The translations under genes were made by a program, and so were the position numbers. A DNA stretch of 64,000 nucleotides from Acinetobacter ursingii DSM 16037 = CIP 107286. Lineage in GTDB: Bacteria; Pseudomonadota; Gammaproteobacteria; Pseudomonadales; Moraxellaceae. Numbering within the stretch: position 1 is the first letter of the stretch; every line of letters begins with the position of its first letter. Under the pieces are notes generated by a model. That model was not told the origin of the DNA, did no database searches, and saw only the letters and a program-made list of their open reading frames with translations. The stretch lies in the NCBI RefSeq assembly GCF_000368825.1, contig NZ_KB849716.1:201475-265474 (forward strand), written 5' to 3'. Positions 18,748 to 28,752 of the stretch are shown one piece after another.

Positions 18748-19501
18748 ACTTGGTAATATTTTTTCTATTCAATTTCTCTATCAATTCATCTATAGAAAGC
18801 GGAGGATTTCTTTTATGAAGCATTGCATGGCAATTTGGACAAACTGGTCTCAGATCTTTTATAGGGTTAATCTTATACTCTAAACCTATAGATGAAATCG
18901 CCTTTAAATGATGAACATGAATAAAACCCCTACCTATATCACCATAAGTTTTTTCAAAATTAAAATCACATACAATACAATTTGAACCATAATACCTAAT
19001 GCATTCTTCTCTTGCCTCATAATTTCTTTCATAAGCATTTACTAATATAGTTTTTTTCAAACCCTCTATATATTCAGTTCTTTCATCCAACTCATCTCCA
19101 TTCATTAAAATATTATTTAGATTTTTATATTTCATCATATGCTTTTTATAAATTCTTTCTACTGAGTTTAAATTCCCTCTTTTTAATCCATTATAATAAC
19201 TCATATGCTTAGCAACCGATTGTAGGGCCAAGCTGAAAAATTTAGCACCATAATCATAATAAATATTTTCTAAAAATAAGTCAGTAGCTTCTGCATTAAA
19301 CGTCCGTTTATATATCCTTCCAGACATCATTGATTTAAACCCATGAATATAATCGATAGCTGAACCTCGACTCATTCCATAATTTTGCTCAAGCTCATCC
19401 AAAGCAATATTTTTTGTTTTCTTATTTTCATATACTTCTTTTGATAATTGATAACCCATTTCAGTCATTAACGTTGTTATCTTTGTCATCAAATTACTCA
19501 T
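18746..19501 (-). CDS. HNH endonuclease with zinc-binding cysteines
   Basis: The C-terminal third is an HNH/ββα-metal nuclease of the McrA-like kind: CIVC (175-178), HVHH (195-198), and PVCPNCHAMLH with Cys221, Cys224, His225 and His229. The N-terminal 150 residues are helical, Lys- and Tyr-rich, with no recognised domain; they may bind DNA or mark a modification. Such stand-alone HNH proteins are often type IV-like restriction enzymes, but this is inferred. The gene is very AT-rich compared with the neighbouring acnB and has no methylase partner, which suggests acquisition by transfer. No toxin-antitoxin partner is visible. Confidence 0.8.
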   Translation of the reverse strand: MSNLMTKITTLMTEMGYQLSKEVYENKKTKNIALDELEQNYGMSRGSAIDYIHGFKSMMSGRIYKRTFNAEATDLFLENIYYDYGAKFFSLALQSVAKHMSYYNGLKRGNLNSVERIYKKHMMKYKNLNNILMNGDELDERTEYIEGLKKTILVNAYERNYEAREECIRYYGSNCIVCDFNFEKTYGDIGRGFIHVHHLKAISSIGLEYKINPIKDLRPVCPNCHAMLHKRNPPLSIDELIEKLNRKNITK

Positions 19502-19527
19502 TTTCAGATTTCAAATTTTTTCAAGGA

Positions 19528-19558
19528 ATAATAAGGGCCGATTACTCGACCCTTATCT
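19528..19558 (-). terminator. Terminator after acnB
   Basis: ATAAGGG pairs with CCCTTAT, extended inside by CGA/TCG around a GTAA-type loop, 30 bases after the acnB stop. Confidence 0.65.
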
Positions 19559-19587
19559 TTACTCATTTAAACTTGATAATCAACTCA

Positions 19588-22227
19588 TTAAGTCAATTGA
19601 GCCGCAGCAATTTTCTTGGTATCTACAGTGTTTGCAGCATCTGTATATTCGCCCATCTTATCGAAGTTCAAATATTTGTAGATGTCAGCAGACATGCTGT
19701 CAATTTGAGCAGCATACTGTTGATATTCTTCTGGGCTTGGAAGTTTACCCAATACAGCAGCAACAGAAGCAAGCTCAGCAGAAGCAAGGTAAACATTTGC
19801 ACCCTGACCTAGACGGTTCGGGAAGTTACGAGTAGAAGTCGATACACAAGTAGTATTAGGTGCTACACGTGCTTGGTTACCCATGCAAAGTGAACAACCT
19901 GGCATTTCTGTACGTGCGCCCGCTTTACCGTAGATGTTATATAGACCTTCTTCCATCAACTGGTGTTCATCCATACGTGTTGGAGGAGCTAACCAAAGAC
20001 GAGTTGAAAGTGAACCACCCGGTACTTTATCTAAAAGCTGACCTGCTGCACGGAAGTGACCAATGTTAGTCATACAAGAACCGATGAATACTTCATCAAT
20101 TTTGTCACCTTGAACTTCAGAAAGAAGTTTTGCATCATCTGGATCGTTCGGGCAGCAAAGAACAGGTTCTTTAATGTCAGCAAGATCGATTTCATAGACT
20201 TTGGTGTATTCAGCATCAGCATCAGCTTTAAGAAGTGATGGATTAGCCAACCATTTTTCCATGTTTTCGATACGACGCGCCATCGTACGAGCATCGCCAT
20301 AACCTTGTGAAATCATCCATTTCAACATGGTAATGTTAGAACGCAAGTATTCAGCAACTTTCTCTTCAGAAAGTGTAATCGCACAGCCCGCAGCAGAACG
20401 TTCAGCAGATGCATCAGACAATTCAAATGCTTGCTCAACAGTCAGGTCAGTTTCCATTTCAGTCAAGTCGATCTCAAGGATACGACCAGAGAAAATGTTT
20501 TTCTTACCTTTTTTCTCAACAGTAAGATCGCCTTCCTTGATTGCATAGTAAGGAATCGCATGTACAAGGTCACGTAAAGTGATACCCGGTTGCATTTTAC
20601 CTTTGAACTTCACAAGGACAGATTCAGGCATATCCAGTGGCATTACACCAGTCGCTGCTGCAAACGCAACAAGACCAGAACCTGCTGGGAATGAAATACC
20701 AATTGGGAAACGTGTATGTGAGTCACCACCAGTACCAACGGTATCAGGCATTAACATACGGTTTAACCAAGAGTGAATAATACCATCACCCGGACGAAGC
20801 GACACACCACCACGGTTCATGATGAAGTCTGGTAGTGAATGTTGCATTTGCACGTCAACTGGCTTTGGATATGCAGCCGTGTGACAGAAAGACTGCATCA
20901 CAAGATCAGCTGAGAAGCCTAAGCACGCTAAGTCTTTCAACTCATCACGTGTCATTGGACCAGTCGTATCTTGAGAACCAACAGTTGTCATTTTAGGTTC
21001 ACAGTAAGTACCCGGACGAATCCCTTGACCTTCTGCAAGACCACATGCGCGACCAACCATTTTCTGAGCTAGAGTAAAACCTTTACCAGTGTCAGCAGGT
21101 TGTACTGGGGTACGGAACAATTCAGAAGCAGGAAGACCAAGAGCTTCACGTGCTTTAGTCGTCAAACCGCGACCGATGATGAGGTTGATACGACCACCCG
21201 CACGTACTTCATCTAAAAGAACTGGCGTTTTAAGTTCAGATTCAGCGATTTGCTCACCGTTTTTGAACGCTGTGACTTTCGCAGCAGCATGGTCAATTTT
21301 CAGTGTAATTTCATCGCCCATGTTCATGTCAGAAACATCGATTTCAACAGGAAGTGCGCCTGCATCTTCCATAGTGTTGAAGAAAATCGGTGCGATTTTT
21401 GAACCTAAGCAGTAACCACCGTCTTTTTTGTTCGGGATGTGTACAATTTCATCACCAAAGAACCAAAGCACAGAGTTAGTTGCAGACTTACGAGATGAAC
21501 CAGTACCTACAACGTCACCCACATAAGCAACTTGATTGCCTTTAGCGATCAGGTCTTTAATTTGGTTAAGTGGACCAACTTCACCTGGTTTTTCTGGGTT
21601 AATACCATCACGCTCATTTTTCAACATTGCATTTGCGTGTAATGGGATATCTGGACGGCTCCATGCGTCTTGGGCTGGAGACAAGTCATCAGTGTTGGTT
21701 TCACCTGTAACCTTGAAAACAGTTAGCTTGATTTCTTCAGGAACATCTTTGCGGCTAGTGAACCATTCAGCGTCTGCCCAAGATTGTAAAACAGCTTTTG
21801 CATTGGCATTGCCCGATTTTGCTTTATCAGCAACGTCATGGAACGCATCAAATACAAGAAGTGTTTTTTTCAATGCTTCAGCCGCCAAACCACCAAGTTC
21901 AGCACTATCAAGCAAATCAACTAAAGGAGCGACGTTATAACCACCAAGCATTGTGCCAAGTAAGTAAACTGCACGTTCTTTAGAAACTAATGGAGATGTC
22001 GCTTCACCTTTTGCAACTGCTGACAAAAATGCTGCTTTTACATAAGCAGCTTGGTCAACACCCGCTGGAACGCGGTTTTCAAGCAAGTCCACAAGAAAAG
22101 CTTCTTCACCTGCTGGTGGATTTTTTAGCAATTCAACCAAATCAGCAGTTTGCGCATCATCAAGTGGCTTCGGTGGGACTCCGAGTGCGGCACGTTCTGC
22201 AACGTGTTGGCGGTAAGCTTCTAGCAC
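19588..22227 (-). CDS. acnB: Aconitate hydratase B
   Basis: AcnB interconverts citrate and isocitrate in the TCA cycle, and as apo-protein it can bind mRNA under iron limitation. The 879-residue sequence begins MLEAYRQHVAERAALG as in E. coli AcnB and has the extra N-terminal HEAT-like domain, followed by the swivel domain and then the catalytic domains. The [4Fe-4S] ligands are in IGSCMTNIGHFRAA (about Cys719) and PGCSLCMGNQARV (Cys778 and Cys781). The start is GTG at 22227 with GAGGA nine bases upstream. It is monocistronic. Confidence 0.96.
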   Translation of the reverse strand: MLEAYRQHVAERAALGVPPKPLDDAQTADLVELLKNPPAGEEAFLVDLLENRVPAGVDQAAYVKAAFLSAVAKGEATSPLVSKERAVYLLGTMLGGYNVAPLVDLLDSAELGGLAAEALKKTLLVFDAFHDVADKAKSGNANAKAVLQSWADAEWFTSRKDVPEEIKLTVFKVTGETNTDDLSPAQDAWSRPDIPLHANAMLKNERDGINPEKPGEVGPLNQIKDLIAKGNQVAYVGDVVGTGSSRKSATNSVLWFFGDEIVHIPNKKDGGYCLGSKIAPIFFNTMEDAGALPVEIDVSDMNMGDEITLKIDHAAAKVTAFKNGEQIAESELKTPVLLDEVRAGGRINLIIGRGLTTKAREALGLPASELFRTPVQPADTGKGFTLAQKMVGRACGLAEGQGIRPGTYCEPKMTTVGSQDTTGPMTRDELKDLACLGFSADLVMQSFCHTAAYPKPVDVQMQHSLPDFIMNRGGVSLRPGDGIIHSWLNRMLMPDTVGTGGDSHTRFPIGISFPAGSGLVAFAAATGVMPLDMPESVLVKFKGKMQPGITLRDLVHAIPYYAIKEGDLTVEKKGKKNIFSGRILEIDLTEMETDLTVEQAFELSDASAERSAAGCAITLSEEKVAEYLRSNITMLKWMISQGYGDARTMARRIENMEKWLANPSLLKADADAEYTKVYEIDLADIKEPVLCCPNDPDDAKLLSEVQGDKIDEVFIGSCMTNIGHFRAAGQLLDKVPGGSLSTRLWLAPPTRMDEHQLMEEGLYNIYGKAGARTEMPGCSLCMGNQARVAPNTTCVSTSTRNFPNRLGQGANVYLASAELASVAAVLGKLPSPEEYQQYAAQIDSMSADIYKYLNFDKMGEYTDAANTVDTKKIAAAQLT

Positions 22228-22353
22228 AGTGTTATTCCTCTTTTTTAAAAAATTATTTGCAATTCCTGCCTAGCAAAGCTTTGCAAATAATATGGACAGC
22301 AAAATTTTACTAAAAATCAAGTCAAAAGTTAATGCAAGCGCCGTGTTTCTTCG

Positions 22354-22400
22354 TGATTCTCATTATTTTATAGCGAAATAGTGCTTGACAGTTCGCTATA
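22354..22400. promoter_or_regulatory. Inverted repeat and Fur-like motif upstream of acnB
   Basis: A perfect 9-bp inverted repeat (TATAGCGAA at 22369-22377, TTCGCTATA at 22392-22400, 14-bp spacer) lies about 145-175 bp before acnB. Just beside it TGATTCTCATTAT (22354-22366) matches much of the Fur consensus. Both are candidate operators; neither is assigned. Confidence 0.4.
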
Positions 22401-22463
22401 CAAAAACGAGGAAAATACAGGCGATAACTGATTCACTTGGCTTTGCCATGATTTAGATCAATA

Positions 22464-22485
22464 AAAAAGGCAACCCATGTTGCCT
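22464..22485 (-). terminator. Terminator after the 89-residue gene
   Basis: AGGCAAC, four-base loop CCAT, GTTGCCT forms a perfect 7-bp stem. On the minus strand six T residues follow. It lies about 28 bases beyond the stop at 22513. Confidence 0.75.
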
Positions 22486-22512
22486 GATTTTGTTGAGAAA
22501 AACTATAAAACC

Positions 22513-22782
22513 TTAGTGGACTGTGGTGGTTTGTAAATATTGATTTAATGCGTCCCGATTTCCCTCAAATTTAATCTGGACTTCGTCTTCGTGTAACATT
22601 GCATGATTAGCGCTCGCAAATGAGATCGTAACCTCATAAAGTCTGGCCTTTTCATCAATGACTTCCTTGATATAAACTTTATCGCCTACACTTAAGACGT
22701 AACTACTACCGCCGATGACCGCAACACCTTGGGTGTCTTCGAGCAACAAATCAGCATTATGCAGATAAGCAACAACTTCCAT
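22513..22782 (-). CDS. Uncharacterised small protein, 89 residues
   Basis: I do not recognise a named family. The predicted protein is acidic, soluble and beta-rich (GVAVIGGSSYVLSVGDKVYIKEV), with no signal or cysteine. A purine-rich GGAGAGCAAAG ribosome site lies just before the ATG, and a clear terminator follows, so this looks like a genuine monocistronic gene. Function unknown. Confidence 0.7.
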   Translation of the reverse strand: MEVVAYLHNADLLLEDTQGVAVIGGSSYVLSVGDKVYIKEVIDEKARLYEVTISFASANHAMLHEDEVQIKFEGNRDALNQYLQTTTVH

Positions 22783-22928
22783 CTTTGCTCTCCTATCGTA
22801 TAATTATTCGTCAATTTATTATTCTTTATTTTTATAAAATTATCTATATCAAGCTTTTAAAAATACTCAATAACTTTGTAACTGCTCAATATTGATTATA
22901 AATCCATCAATTAAAAAAAACCGCTCAC

Positions 22929-23291
22929 TTAGAACGGTTTATAATGGGGCATTTTGTCATGCGGTGTTGCAATACACTGCTCTGTAGTTTGCTTACGAAT
23001 ATTTTCTCGTGCTTCATCTGGATTATTTTGAAGTTCTGCAATTGGTAAGGCATAAACTTCATCAATAATTTTTAAGATAAATGTACGAGTAATTTCATCT
23101 TCAATTTTCTTTGCGTGTTCAACAGCTTGGTTTTTTTCGATTGCATTTTGACGATCAAGCATAATTGAACGTGCCGCGTTGCCCATACTGGTACAGTAGC
23201 CATGCCATTGTTCTTCAGGCGTTAAGGGTTTCTTTTCACTACAGCCTGCAAGTACAACACCTAAAACAAGAAACAGAACTTTTTTCATCAT
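22929..23291 (-). CDS. Small lipoprotein, 120 residues
   Basis: Residues 1-17 are a lipoprotein signal peptide with lipobox LAGC (Cys17). The mature part is helical and contains a Cys near the start (HGYCTSMGNAARSIM) and another near the end (TTEQCIATP), probably one disulfide. The pattern C-x~7-A-x2-IM-x3-RQ ... FILKIIDEVY ... EQCIA closely resembles the small exported protein at 53652-53960, suggesting the same family. Either the first or second Met may be the start. Role unknown. Confidence 0.72.
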   Translation of the reverse strand: MMKKVLFLVLGVVLAGCSEKKPLTPEEQWHGYCTSMGNAARSIMLDRQNAIEKNQAVEHAKKIEDEITRTFILKIIDEVYALPIAELQNNPDEARENIRKQTTEQCIATPHDKMPHYKPF

Positions 23292-23386
23292 TACACTGAA
23301 CTTAATCTGGTGGCATCATCATACTGAATATTGTCATATTTTCCAAAAGCTATTCGGTTAAAATCTTTGGTGAAATTTTTAGTTTT

Positions 23387-23914
23387 TTATTTATTACATT
23401 CCATTCGAGTTCCGCTCATTTGACAGACACCGCCACGAGATGACAAATAAGTATTGCCTGTGACTTTATTATAATTATGTCCTTTATGATCACTACAGCG
23501 CACACCATTACAGTCTTTGATTACATAACTTTGTTTCTTTGTTGAAGCTTTATTCTGAGCGGCACTTTGACTGCTTCCAGCTTTATTTACTGTAACTGCA
23601 TTTTCTTTTTCAACGGTAACAGGTTTTACAGTTTGCTTATTATTTTGTTTGTAGGGGCTGTAATATTCATCGGCGATAGCTGCATTGGATTTAAAATTGT
23701 CTGGTTTAGCCTTATCGTGATCAGACGCAGTGTTTTTTTGCGATACAAGTTGTGGCTCATTTGAGCGTTGTGTAGGCGGCGGCGTTGCTGAATACGTGGT
23801 TACGCCATGCGCATCTACCCATTTATAATATTGCTGAGCGTTTGTGTGTAACGTACAACCTAATAGCATTAAACTAATGACTGCCCAAAATCGTCCATAA
23901 ATGACAGAATTCAT
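23387..23914 (-). CDS. DUF4124-domain exported protein
   Basis: The N-terminus is a signal peptide (MLLGCTLHTNAQQ region; cleavage after TNA is possible, and LLGC is a weak lipobox). It is followed at once by a DUF4124 motif, QQYYKWVDAHGVTTYSATPPP, common in periplasmic proteins of gammaproteobacteria. A low-complexity Lys/Asn/Thr linker follows. The C-terminus has four cysteines (DCNGVRCSDHKGH, GGVCQMSGTRMECNK), likely two disulfides. Function is unknown. Confidence 0.75.
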   Translation of the reverse strand: MNSVIYGRFWAVISLMLLGCTLHTNAQQYYKWVDAHGVTTYSATPPPTQRSNEPQLVSQKNTASDHDKAKPDNFKSNAAIADEYYSPYKQNNKQTVKPVTVEKENAVTVNKAGSSQSAAQNKASTKKQSYVIKDCNGVRCSDHKGHNYNKVTGNTYLSSRGGVCQMSGTRMECNK

Positions 23915-24160
23915 CTCTACTTTCCCTAATTTGCCACAATTTTATTAAAATTAATCATTTAAATTCAATACTTTATATTAATATTATTCAGAAAAATGCA
24001 CAATAATGTAGCTCAAAAATAAATACTTGCGTTTAAATTCTTGAATAGATATCCAAGCTCAAGTCGAATGGAAAAATTTTTATTTGATGGTACTTTTTTT
24101 AATTCAAAACATAGATGTTATTAAGGCATGTTAAATACAACTATTATTTTATTTGTCTAG

Positions 24161-24186
24161 AATAAGCCGCTCGAAAGCGGCTTATT
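24161..24186 (-). terminator. Terminator after tamB
   Basis: AATAAGCCGCT and its complement form a perfect 11-bp stem around a UUCG-type tetraloop on the minus strand, ten bases after the tamB stop. Confidence 0.85.
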
Positions 24187-24196
24187 TATTAAGTTC

Positions 24197-27100
24197 TTAA
24201 AAACGCCAGTTATAGAACAAATCGATTGCACGTTCCAAAGATTGACTGGCTTCAAGATAAAGACGTTTATTCATTTGGTAACGTAAAGTTAATTTATTCA
24301 CAGGCGTAAACACACCTACGCCATAGCGAATAAACAAGTCAGGAGTAATATAACCCGTTAGACTCACCTGTGTATCATCACCAGTACCCTGCGCGTCTAA
24401 TGCCAAACCACTTAAGCCAAAAGTGCGTCCGATTTGATTGGTAAGTGCACGAGTACCACCTAAGCCCATACTAATCCCAGCTGCGGCAATCGTGTTGTTA
24501 ACATCTGATTTAAAGCCCGCTGTGTTGCTTAAACCACTATTACCCTCATTGATACGACCTGTCACCAGTGCATTGAGAGCTTCCTGCTCCGATAAACCTG
24601 CATCATTATAAATCTGGATATTGGGTACAGCGGCCGTACCTGTAACACGGACACCCACTGTACTGCCTTGAACAGATTTGTTGGCATCAACATCTAATGT
24701 CGGATTAGAAATTGGCCCATTAAAACGAGCAATCGCGCGATTTAAATCTAGGCTTTGTCCATACGCTTCTATTTTAACTTTTTGGCTAACACCAATTGCA
24801 CCACTTGCGCGTAGCGCAGTTTCAAGTCCGCGTTGCGATAAATTGAGGCGACCCACCAAAGGAATCCGACTATTAAAGCCTTGAAAGATCACTCTTTCAC
24901 TACCAATATTGACCGACACATCTGCACGAATATCCCACGGTTTAGCTGCTTTTAAGATCGCAAGTTGATCCTGTCCATCTCTAACAACCCGTACATCAGA
25001 TGAAACTGCCACCACAGGTTCACTTGCTTCTGGCATAGAGATTAAAGCACGAGGAATATCTATTTTTCCATTTACGATCAGTCGTTTACTTAGCGGATAG
25101 GCATCCATTGATACATCTGGATTGACAATCGCGGTAATCAATGGTGCTTGACGAACAAGTAGATTATCACCCTTCAAATTTAATTGAACACGTGGATCAT
25201 TTTTCCAGTCGATATTTCCTGTCAGTTGTCCAACGCCACGTCCACTATTAAACGCTCCATTAATTGTAGCGTTATCCTGACGGATCGCCGAATACAATTG
25301 AATATTAGTAAGATTGACAGGCAATGACATCATACTAATCGAACCATTTTTTAGACGTAAATCACCTGTAATTTGGGGCTGAGTCAAAGTTCCATTTATC
25401 TTTCCAGCCAGTGCTAAAGTTCCATTCATTGAACGGACATCACTAATGAAAGGTTTAAGCACTTTAAGTTGCACATTATCAAAGGCCACTTCTCCATTCA
25501 TTGGCATAGGGGTTTGATAAGGATTAATAATGACTTTGGCATAGCCTGTACCAATTTCTGGTGTTTTGACATCTAATCTTAACAATAGGCCCTGACTGAC
25601 ACTTTTGGCAATCACACTGAGCTGATCATAACTTAAAGTCGATGCAGGATCTTGAGGGTCGGTAGCAGCCAATCCAATTTCACCATTTTGAGTGATTAAT
25701 TGCGCGTCGAGTTTGGGCTGAGCACCATTTGCCCAAGATGCTTTAGCATAGCCATTGAGCTTACCTGTAATGGCTAAACCTTCTGGCATAAATGCTGCGA
25801 AATCATTTAAATCCAGATCTCGGGTTACAACTGAAAGATTTCCTCGTGCTTTACTGACTCTTAAAGGCTGATCCAGACAAAGCTGACTATTTTGGCTAGC
25901 CCAGCAATGCTGTCCAACAAATAATTCCTGATTGCCTGTGCTATAAATAACCGCAGCATTTTGCTGTTGCTTTAATACAGCACGGCGCGAGTCAAAAATA
26001 CCCTGTTGAATTTGTCCAAGCCAGTCATTATTTTGGTTAAAACCACCTGCCAGTTGCACATAAAATTTTGAATAGTAGTTCCAGCCTTGTAACTGAACCA
26101 GATGTGCTTTACGCGTACCCGATAAAGTTATACCTGCGTATTGGATCTGACGTCCACCACGATGCAAATCATCTAACGTCGCTTTTAATGACGTTGGCGT
26201 GGTGTCAGAAGTTGGGAGTTCTCCCAATATTTGTATTTTTTTGACACTAATATCACCAAAACCAAAATTATCGACCACCAAATTTGCAGTCGCTTTTAGT
26301 CTTGGTTGAGCCTGAACATTCAAATATCCATAAGTACGACCACGTAATCCAGGATAAAGTTCATACATGGCAGGTGCATTGACCTTCAAACGTAAGTTTT
26401 GTGCATTACCAGAAGCCTGTACCTGATTTTTACCATAGGCCAAGAATAAGTTATTTGCCTCAAATTGCTGTGGTAAAAATCCTTTTTGATTAGAGTTCAC
26501 TATCATCGATAGATTACCCGTACCACGAACGACTTTATTATTTAAAAAGCCCGCCATATTGAGTTTTTCGATATTAATTCGTTTGGAATTTTCAGCCCAG
26601 AGTCCTTGAGTTTTTAAGTTACCAGAGAGCTCACCTTTAACACTAGAAACAAAATATTGTGGCTTAAAACGAACCAGTGAAGCATTAATATCCCAACCAA
26701 TTGCATTTTTTAAATTGACCGAACCTGATGCAAATATTTTACCCGCAACACCATTGTGCTGTAATTCAGCAATTTTTATAAAATCTGGCGTTCCTGAAAT
26801 ATTAAACTTAAGTAAGCCTTTGCCCTGATTAAATGCATTTAGACCACCATCATAGCGAACTGCAAAACCTTTAAATCCACCACCCGATTTTTCATCATGA
26901 AAAACGATTGCAGCAGTACTTTTTCCAGTCAGTTCGATCATTTCATTTTGAGTAGAATTTGCCATACGACCTTTTAATGAGATCGCATCAAATTGGATAA
27001 TCTGCTGATTCGGCTTGGCATAACCATTTGCCTTGATTTCACCATTGAGCAAATTTACAGGCGCGGCAGTAGTAATCGTTTGTGGATTAAAGTCTTTCGC

Positions 27101-28729
27101 ATTTAAAATGGCATTCCATTTAAGTTGACGCTTTTCTGATGGCAGTTCAACTTTAGCCTGACCACTCAAACTACCTTTTTGAAGCGACTGATAGGTAAAT
27201 GCAGGAACATTCAAGATATTATCTTTTAAATTCAAGCGCGCTTCATATTGACCCGCAGGCAACGTCGCTTGTTCATGCGTACGGACATTGGTCGCGACAT
27301 GGATATCTTGTTTACCTTCCACCAAGGCCAAATTGACCTGTCCTTCATCACTATCTAGCCAACCAATATAAGGCATGGCACGATCAATATTTTTCCATGA
27401 AACATCCAGAATCATCGGTTGAACGTTTTGTTGCGATGCTTTTTGTTGTGCTGTTTTTTGTGGTGTAGTCTGAGCCTGATTAAGTTTAACTAACCACGAT
27501 TCATACTTATCAAAATCAAGATTTGCGGTCAGCGCTGTGCCTTTTTCGAGTGAACCGGCTGATGCGATATTGGCATCCAACGATGGCGGTAAAAAGTCGA
27601 CGATTGCTTGAGGAATCACTTTATCTTTTGGATTAAGATGATTCAGGCGTCCTTTGACGTCCCAAGTGACGTGATCATGCCAGCCAACATGTCCTGCTAA
27701 GCTCACAAAACCCTGCATGAGTTGACCATTAAAGTCATGAATATCGAGACCATTAACCAGATCGGTAGACATTAATGAGGTGTACTGACCTTCTGGAATA
27801 TTTTCGCCCTTTAAGTCTGTTGCCAGATCCAGATCCAGTTTGTCTACATTTCCTTTAAACTTGGCCGTACCATCCTTAGAAAATAATTTTTGCTCTGTGA
27901 GTAATGGCCAATGATAATTTTTAAAATTAAGCTGACCAAACATCGGCACGCCTTCACGCACAGGATGAACCACCACCCAACCTGTCAGCAAATCTGGGGT
28001 ATTGGTTGCAACGCCTGCTTTTATAGTGTCTAAACTTCCGTTTGCCGCGACTTTAATCGTATCAATATTTAAACTTTTTAACGAAGGTATAATTAAATCT
28101 GCACGCGCATTTAGAGGATATTTACCATTAAATGTCATTTTTCCTGTGGCATTGTCTACCGCAAGGTAGCCCATATTCATACGGGAATTTTCAAATTTTA
28201 GTTCTGTCCCCGACCAAACTGCATCTTCAAGATAAATATCATGAAAATCGACTTTCGATTTGACGGTTTGGATCACTAGATGATCAATTTCAGCCTCATT
28301 CAGTCGTAACACAAATGGCAATTTAATTTCACTAAATTTGAAAGGTTCATTACTCGGTGGAGAATGGCTAATAATTTGTAAATTACGTACATCTGCACGT
28401 CTTAAGTGAATCTCTTTACTCAAAATTGCGCGCCAGCCCAAAGACACATCGGCTTTGTCAATTTTGACGTCCAGATCTTTTAGTTTCACCCAAATATTTT
28501 TTAAAATAATACCTTTTAAAAGATTCCCGCCATCGTACTCGTAACTCAGAATATGTTGACGCTCCATGACCCGATCTAGCAGAAATTTACTGCCCCGATC
28601 CGTGGTAAACATCACACCTAAAGCAGCCACTAAAAATATAATAACAATAAGCAGCGTCAAAAGTGCATTTCTCAGAATGCGACGCTTTTTAGGAGGTGTA
28701 GGAGTAGCCGGTTGTTCTACGTCAGCCAT
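24197..28729 (-). CDS. tamB: Translocation and assembly module subunit TamB
   Basis: TamB is a huge inner-membrane-anchored periplasmic protein of the AsmA-like/bridge family. It works with TamA in outer-membrane protein assembly and in moving phospholipids to the outer membrane. The 1510-residue product has a single N-terminal membrane anchor (about 18-42, ILRNALLTLLIVIIFLVAAL), a very long repetitive beta-rich body that would form a hydrophobic groove, and a C-terminal DUF490 (TamB) domain. The C-terminus LYNWRF ends in Phe. It begins 23 bp after tamA, the conserved order. It is longer than E. coli TamB (1259). Confidence 0.93.
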   Translation of the reverse strand: MADVEQPATPTPPKKRRILRNALLTLLIVIIFLVAALGVMFTTDRGSKFLLDRVMERQHILSYEYDGGNLLKGIILKNIWVKLKDLDVKIDKADVSLGWRAILSKEIHLRRADVRNLQIISHSPPSNEPFKFSEIKLPFVLRLNEAEIDHLVIQTVKSKVDFHDIYLEDAVWSGTELKFENSRMNMGYLAVDNATGKMTFNGKYPLNARADLIIPSLKSLNIDTIKVAANGSLDTIKAGVATNTPDLLTGWVVVHPVREGVPMFGQLNFKNYHWPLLTEQKLFSKDGTAKFKGNVDKLDLDLATDLKGENIPEGQYTSLMSTDLVNGLDIHDFNGQLMQGFVSLAGHVGWHDHVTWDVKGRLNHLNPKDKVIPQAIVDFLPPSLDANIASAGSLEKGTALTANLDFDKYESWLVKLNQAQTTPQKTAQQKASQQNVQPMILDVSWKNIDRAMPYIGWLDSDEGQVNLALVEGKQDIHVATNVRTHEQATLPAGQYEARLNLKDNILNVPAFTYQSLQKGSLSGQAKVELPSEKRQLKWNAILNAKDFNPQTITTAAPVNLLNGEIKANGYAKPNQQIIQFDAISLKGRMANSTQNEMIELTGKSTAAIVFHDEKSGGGFKGFAVRYDGGLNAFNQGKGLLKFNISGTPDFIKIAELQHNGVAGKIFASGSVNLKNAIGWDINASLVRFKPQYFVSSVKGELSGNLKTQGLWAENSKRINIEKLNMAGFLNNKVVRGTGNLSMIVNSNQKGFLPQQFEANNLFLAYGKNQVQASGNAQNLRLKVNAPAMYELYPGLRGRTYGYLNVQAQPRLKATANLVVDNFGFGDISVKKIQILGELPTSDTTPTSLKATLDDLHRGGRQIQYAGITLSGTRKAHLVQLQGWNYYSKFYVQLAGGFNQNNDWLGQIQQGIFDSRRAVLKQQQNAAVIYSTGNQELFVGQHCWASQNSQLCLDQPLRVSKARGNLSVVTRDLDLNDFAAFMPEGLAITGKLNGYAKASWANGAQPKLDAQLITQNGEIGLAATDPQDPASTLSYDQLSVIAKSVSQGLLLRLDVKTPEIGTGYAKVIINPYQTPMPMNGEVAFDNVQLKVLKPFISDVRSMNGTLALAGKINGTLTQPQITGDLRLKNGSISMMSLPVNLTNIQLYSAIRQDNATINGAFNSGRGVGQLTGNIDWKNDPRVQLNLKGDNLLVRQAPLITAIVNPDVSMDAYPLSKRLIVNGKIDIPRALISMPEASEPVVAVSSDVRVVRDGQDQLAILKAAKPWDIRADVSVNIGSERVIFQGFNSRIPLVGRLNLSQRGLETALRASGAIGVSQKVKIEAYGQSLDLNRAIARFNGPISNPTLDVDANKSVQGSTVGVRVTGTAAVPNIQIYNDAGLSEQEALNALVTGRINEGNSGLSNTAGFKSDVNNTIAAAGISMGLGGTRALTNQIGRTFGLSGLALDAQGTGDDTQVSLTGYITPDLFIRYGVGVFTPVNKLTLRYQMNKRLYLEASQSLERAIDLFYNWRF

Positions 28730-28752
28730 AATAATCCTGAGTCAAATTTATT

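Noticed and set aside
21089..21940. Two plus-strand open frames (108 and 134 residues) inside acnB
   Set aside because: Antisense shadows of acnB with Ser/Ala-rich nonsense composition.
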